Source: DASXTB01 sp036505615 (GTDB taxonomy: Bacteria; Acidobacteriota; UBA6911; JACQSX01). From it: DNA of 22,765 nucleotides. The stretch's first letter is position 1, and each line of letters opens with the position of its first letter. Location of the stretch: positions 1 through 22,765 of the forward strand of contig DASXTB010000220.1 in NCBI GenBank assembly GCA_036505615.1. Direction: 5' to 3'. Both the position numbers and the translations under genes were made by a program. Shown one piece after another: positions 20,911-22,765 of this stretch. Below the pieces are notes generated by a model. The model saw nothing but the letters and a program-made list of their open reading frames with translations, was not told where the DNA came from and made no database searches.

Positions 20911-21727
20911 CCGTCCGGCTCACGGCGTCCAATTCCAGCAAGCGCTGGACCAGCGATTCAAAAAGGTCCAGGCGCAGGGCGTTCGGCCCATCCGATAACG
21001 CGAGCGCGGGATTCTCATGCACCTCGATGAAAATTCCGGAAACACCCACAGCCACTGCCGCGCGCGCCAGCGGTTCGATAAACTCCGCATTTCCCGACGA
21101 CGCTGTTCCGATGCCGCCGGGAAGTTGCACGCTGTGGGTGGCGTCGAAGATGACAGGCACATTAAGCCGGCGCATGATCACCAGGGAACGAAAGTCGACC
21201 ACCAGTTGATTGTAACCGAAAGAGGCTCCCCGCTCGGTCAGCATCGCTTTTGAATTTCCAGTCGCCTGGAATTTCTCAACCACATTCTTCATGTCCCACG
21301 GCGCCAAAAATTGGCCCTTCTTGATATTCACGGTCTTTCCGGTCCGGGCGCAGGCGACAATAAGATCTGTCTGCCGGCTGAGAAATGCCGGCACTTGCAG
21401 CACATCCACGGCTTCGGCGGCCGCGGTCACCTGAGCCGTCTCATGCACGTCGGTCAGCACCGCAAGGCCGAACTGCCTGCGCACTTCGTCAAGGATCCTC
21501 AGCCCTTCCTCTTCTCCCGGCCCGCGAAAGGAGCGCACGGAAGTACGGTTGGCCTTGTCATACGACGCTTTAAACAGGAGTGCAATCGCCAACCGATCCC
21601 GGACTTGCGCCAGGGCGTCGGCGATTTTCAGGCAATGCTCGCGGTTTTCGATGACGCAGGGCCCGGCGACAAAGAACAGTGGACCTTCGCGCTCGATCCG
21701 TACACGGCCGGGCTGAATTTCAGTCAT
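20873..21727 (-). CDS. kdsA: 3-deoxy-8-phosphooctulonate synthase, class II
   Basis: KdsA condenses arabinose-5-phosphate with PEP to Kdo-8-phosphate. The 284-residue TIM-barrel protein carries the family motifs: FVAGPCVIE, LFKASYDKANRTSVRSFRGPG, DVLQVPAFLSRQTDL, VNIKKGQFLAPWDMKNVVEKF, LTERGASFGYNQLVVDFRSL, FDATHSVQLPGG and FIEVHENPALALSDGP. Cys24 in AGPC, together with the His of DATHS, the Glu of IEVH and the Asp of LSDGP, marks the metal-dependent class II type; class I enzymes have Asn at the Cys position. The last 12 residues or so (ARNADCGMRIAD) come from the repeat array. ATG 21727 has no strong Shine-Dalgarno. First gene of the Kdo cluster. Confidence 0.95.
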   Translation of the reverse strand: MTEIQPGRVRIEREGPLFFVAGPCVIENREHCLKIADALAQVRDRLAIALLFKASYDKANRTSVRSFRGPGEEEGLRILDEVRRQFGLAVLTDVHETAQVTAAAEAVDVLQVPAFLSRQTDLIVACARTGKTVNIKKGQFLAPWDMKNVVEKFQATGNSKAMLTERGASFGYNQLVVDFRSLVIMRRLNVPVIFDATHSVQLPGGIGTASSGNAEFIEPLARAAVAVGVSGIFIEVHENPALALSDGPNALRLDLFESLVQRLLELDAVSRTARNADCGMRIAD

Positions 21728-22060
21728 GTGTTCAAGTGAAAAGTTATCAGGAGCAAGAATACCAGTGGAAATGGGTTTCGAGATAAGAATTTATCACGGC
21801 CAAACAACAGAACCGCGACCGTGGGGAGCTGTGAAAAAATGCATCCGATCGTACGGGCGGCTCTATGTGGCCGCCCGCCGCAATAGCTGGGGCATTAGGT
21901 AAAAAAGAAGCTGTCAAAAAATTCATTCAATCTGTACGGGCGACCCTGTGTGGTCGCCCGCTGCAGAATCCAGCGGATTTTCGCGCCTCCGACGCCGGGA
22001 GGATCGACATCGCTTGCTGCCAATTGAATTCTCGGTTACAAAGATTATAAGTAATCCCGC
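21728..22060. other. gap with two direct GTACGGGCG modules
   Basis: I see no gene between the kdsA start and the end of the edge gene. It holds two same-orientation copies of the GTACGGGCG palindromic module and about 120 bp that must contain the kdsA promoter, for which I found no convincing -35/-10 pair. Confidence 0.65.
21851..21970. repeat. two direct copies of the GTACGGGCG palindromic module
   Basis: Copy 1 (21851-21880: GTACGGGCGGCTCTATGTGG then CCGCCCGCCG) and copy 2 (21934-21970: GTACGGGCGACCCTGTGTGG then TCGCCCGCTGCAGAATC) have the same orientation, 83 bp apart, and each is a small hairpin. Copy 1 resembles the left tip and copy 2 the right tip of the 17320-17464 element, so this may be a rearranged version of it. 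Confidence 0.75.
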
Positions 22061-22765
22061 TTACGGCGCCAAAACCGGCACAGCGACATACTTTCCCTCC
22101 GGAAACAGAACATCCAGCGCTGCGACAGCTATGGGGATATCGCTGGTGATCTGGACCGAACCGTGGAACATTTCGGGAGTCGGTTCAGGTGGGAAAGGGC
22201 AGAAGTCCAAGTCGCACTGCACTAAAACCCAAACGTACTTGGTGATGCGATTCTGCGGATCGATACGCCGATTGAACGCGTGGTACAGCTCGCCGGAAGG
22301 GTGTCGTAACGTAATCTGCACGCTGGCAGCTTGGCTGTCTGAAGGATTTACCAGGGCCAAGGCCGTGTGCCGATTCTTTGTGATGGCGACTGCAGCGCGA
22401 AATTCCTTGGCCGCGCGCACTGCGGGAATGTGAGCGCTAGCGATAATTTCAGCCGAAGACCGGTTGCAGACTAAAAGACAAGGCTGGGGAGACGCCGAGA
22501 TAAACGTGACTTCGCCGGTCATCTGCAGCTCGACAGCTTGATCCCAGGTCAGCCGTGCCCACCCGTTTAGCAACGGTAAATCGGCTGAAGTGGAACGATG
22601 CAATTCACCGCCGGCATTCAAGAGCACTGAGACGGTCGACGGTGGCGGCGCGATGGGCGAGCAAAAGACTCCAGTGGGTGTTCCCTTCGGATCGTAGATT
22701 TGCAGCTTGGCTTCAACGCTACCTATGGACAGATTCAGAATGTCGAAGGTCGTCTGGTAATGGAG
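22061..22765 (-). CDS. secreted-type beta-sandwich protein, C-terminal part (cut by window edge)
   Basis: The frame is open from the window's right edge to the TAA at 22061; at least 234 residues are visible and the start lies outside. The internal GTG at 22627 is not the start, because coding continues upstream (TTFDILNLSIGSVEAKLQIY). The pattern is of repeated Ig-like/beta-sandwich modules common in Acidobacteriota extracellular proteins: TTFDILNLS, YDPKGTPTG, GWARLTWDQAVELQMTGEVT, then ALALVNPSDSQAASVQITLR and a closing FHGSVQITSDIPIAVAALDV with final VAVPVLAP. I recognise the style and not a named family; function is unknown, surface exposure is likely. Confidence 0.7.
   Translation of the reverse strand, partial: LHYQTTFDILNLSIGSVEAKLQIYDPKGTPTGVFCSPIAPPPSTVSVLLNAGGELHRSTSADLPLLNGWARLTWDQAVELQMTGEVTFISASPQPCLLVCNRSSAEIIASAHIPAVRAAKEFRAAVAITKNRHTALALVNPSDSQAASVQITLRHPSGELYHAFNRRIDPQNRITKYVWVLVQCDLDFCPFPPEPTPEMFHGSVQITSDIPIAVAALDVLFPEGKYVAVPVLAP

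Overview
The window looks like chromosomal core DNA from a Gram-negative bacterium that makes an LPS outer membrane, because kdsA, kdsD, kdsC and an LptE-like lipoprotein are present. The class II (Cys-type) KdsA, the style of the extracellular protein at the right edge and the abundance of short fold-back repeats between genes make Acidobacteriota the most likely phylum. That assignment is inference from family resemblance; no rRNA gene is present to settle it. No phage, plasmid, transposase or CRISPR gene was found.

Layout. Positions 1-694 hold no gene but carry nested long inverted repeats. A minus-strand block then runs dcd > leuS > lptE-like > holA > rpsT (6159 down to 695), with rpsT having its own sigma-70-type promoter. 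On the plus strand, a GTG-started HU/IHF-type protein and a TTG-started site-2-type membrane protease follow (6375-7666). After a long imperfect palindrome come three transcription blocks on the minus strand: a stand-alone sigma region 4-like protein (8309-8043), nfo (9399-8530), and HEAT-repeat protein > UbiD-family decarboxylase > mpg (13320-9810, with stop/start overlaps). A remnant of a four-helix-bundle gene lies in the loop of a fold-back between mpg and nfo. On the plus strand, a soluble four-PAS hybrid histidine kinase overlaps a stand-alone HPt protein by 8 nt (13509-17037). A tRNA-Gly(CCC) lies at 17139-17212 (minus), a SirB1-type protein at 17639-18469 (plus), and kdsA > kdsD > kdsC at 21727-18839 (minus). 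The right edge cuts a secreted-type beta-rich protein.

Functional themes: Kdo synthesis (KdsD makes arabinose-5-P, KdsA condenses it with PEP, KdsC removes phosphate) and LPS assembly (LptE-like); DNA repair of alkylated and abasic sites (Mpg makes AP sites, Nfo cuts them, with only about 410 bp between the genes); DNA replication and nucleotide supply (HolA, Dcd); and a His-Asp-His-Asp phosphorelay without a local output regulator.

The most unusual feature is the repeat landscape. Almost every intergenic gap is filled by a fold-back: degenerate 6-7 bp tandem units in one orientation, a loop, then the same units in the opposite orientation. At least four unit families occur (GTCGAAA-like, GATTGCG-like, GTAGAAG/GCAGACG-like, and hexameric GATCAC/GTTCAC-like), plus palindromes with GTACGGGCG tips. 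The arrays tend to begin at a stop codon and several run into coding sequence. They apparently supply the N-terminal extensions of the LptE-like protein and KdsD and the C-terminal tails of HolA, Mpg and KdsA. For lptE and kdsD the start codon sits in the loop of the fold-back. Repeats of this kind are known in other bacteria; the recurring architecture at gene junctions is what deserves checking.
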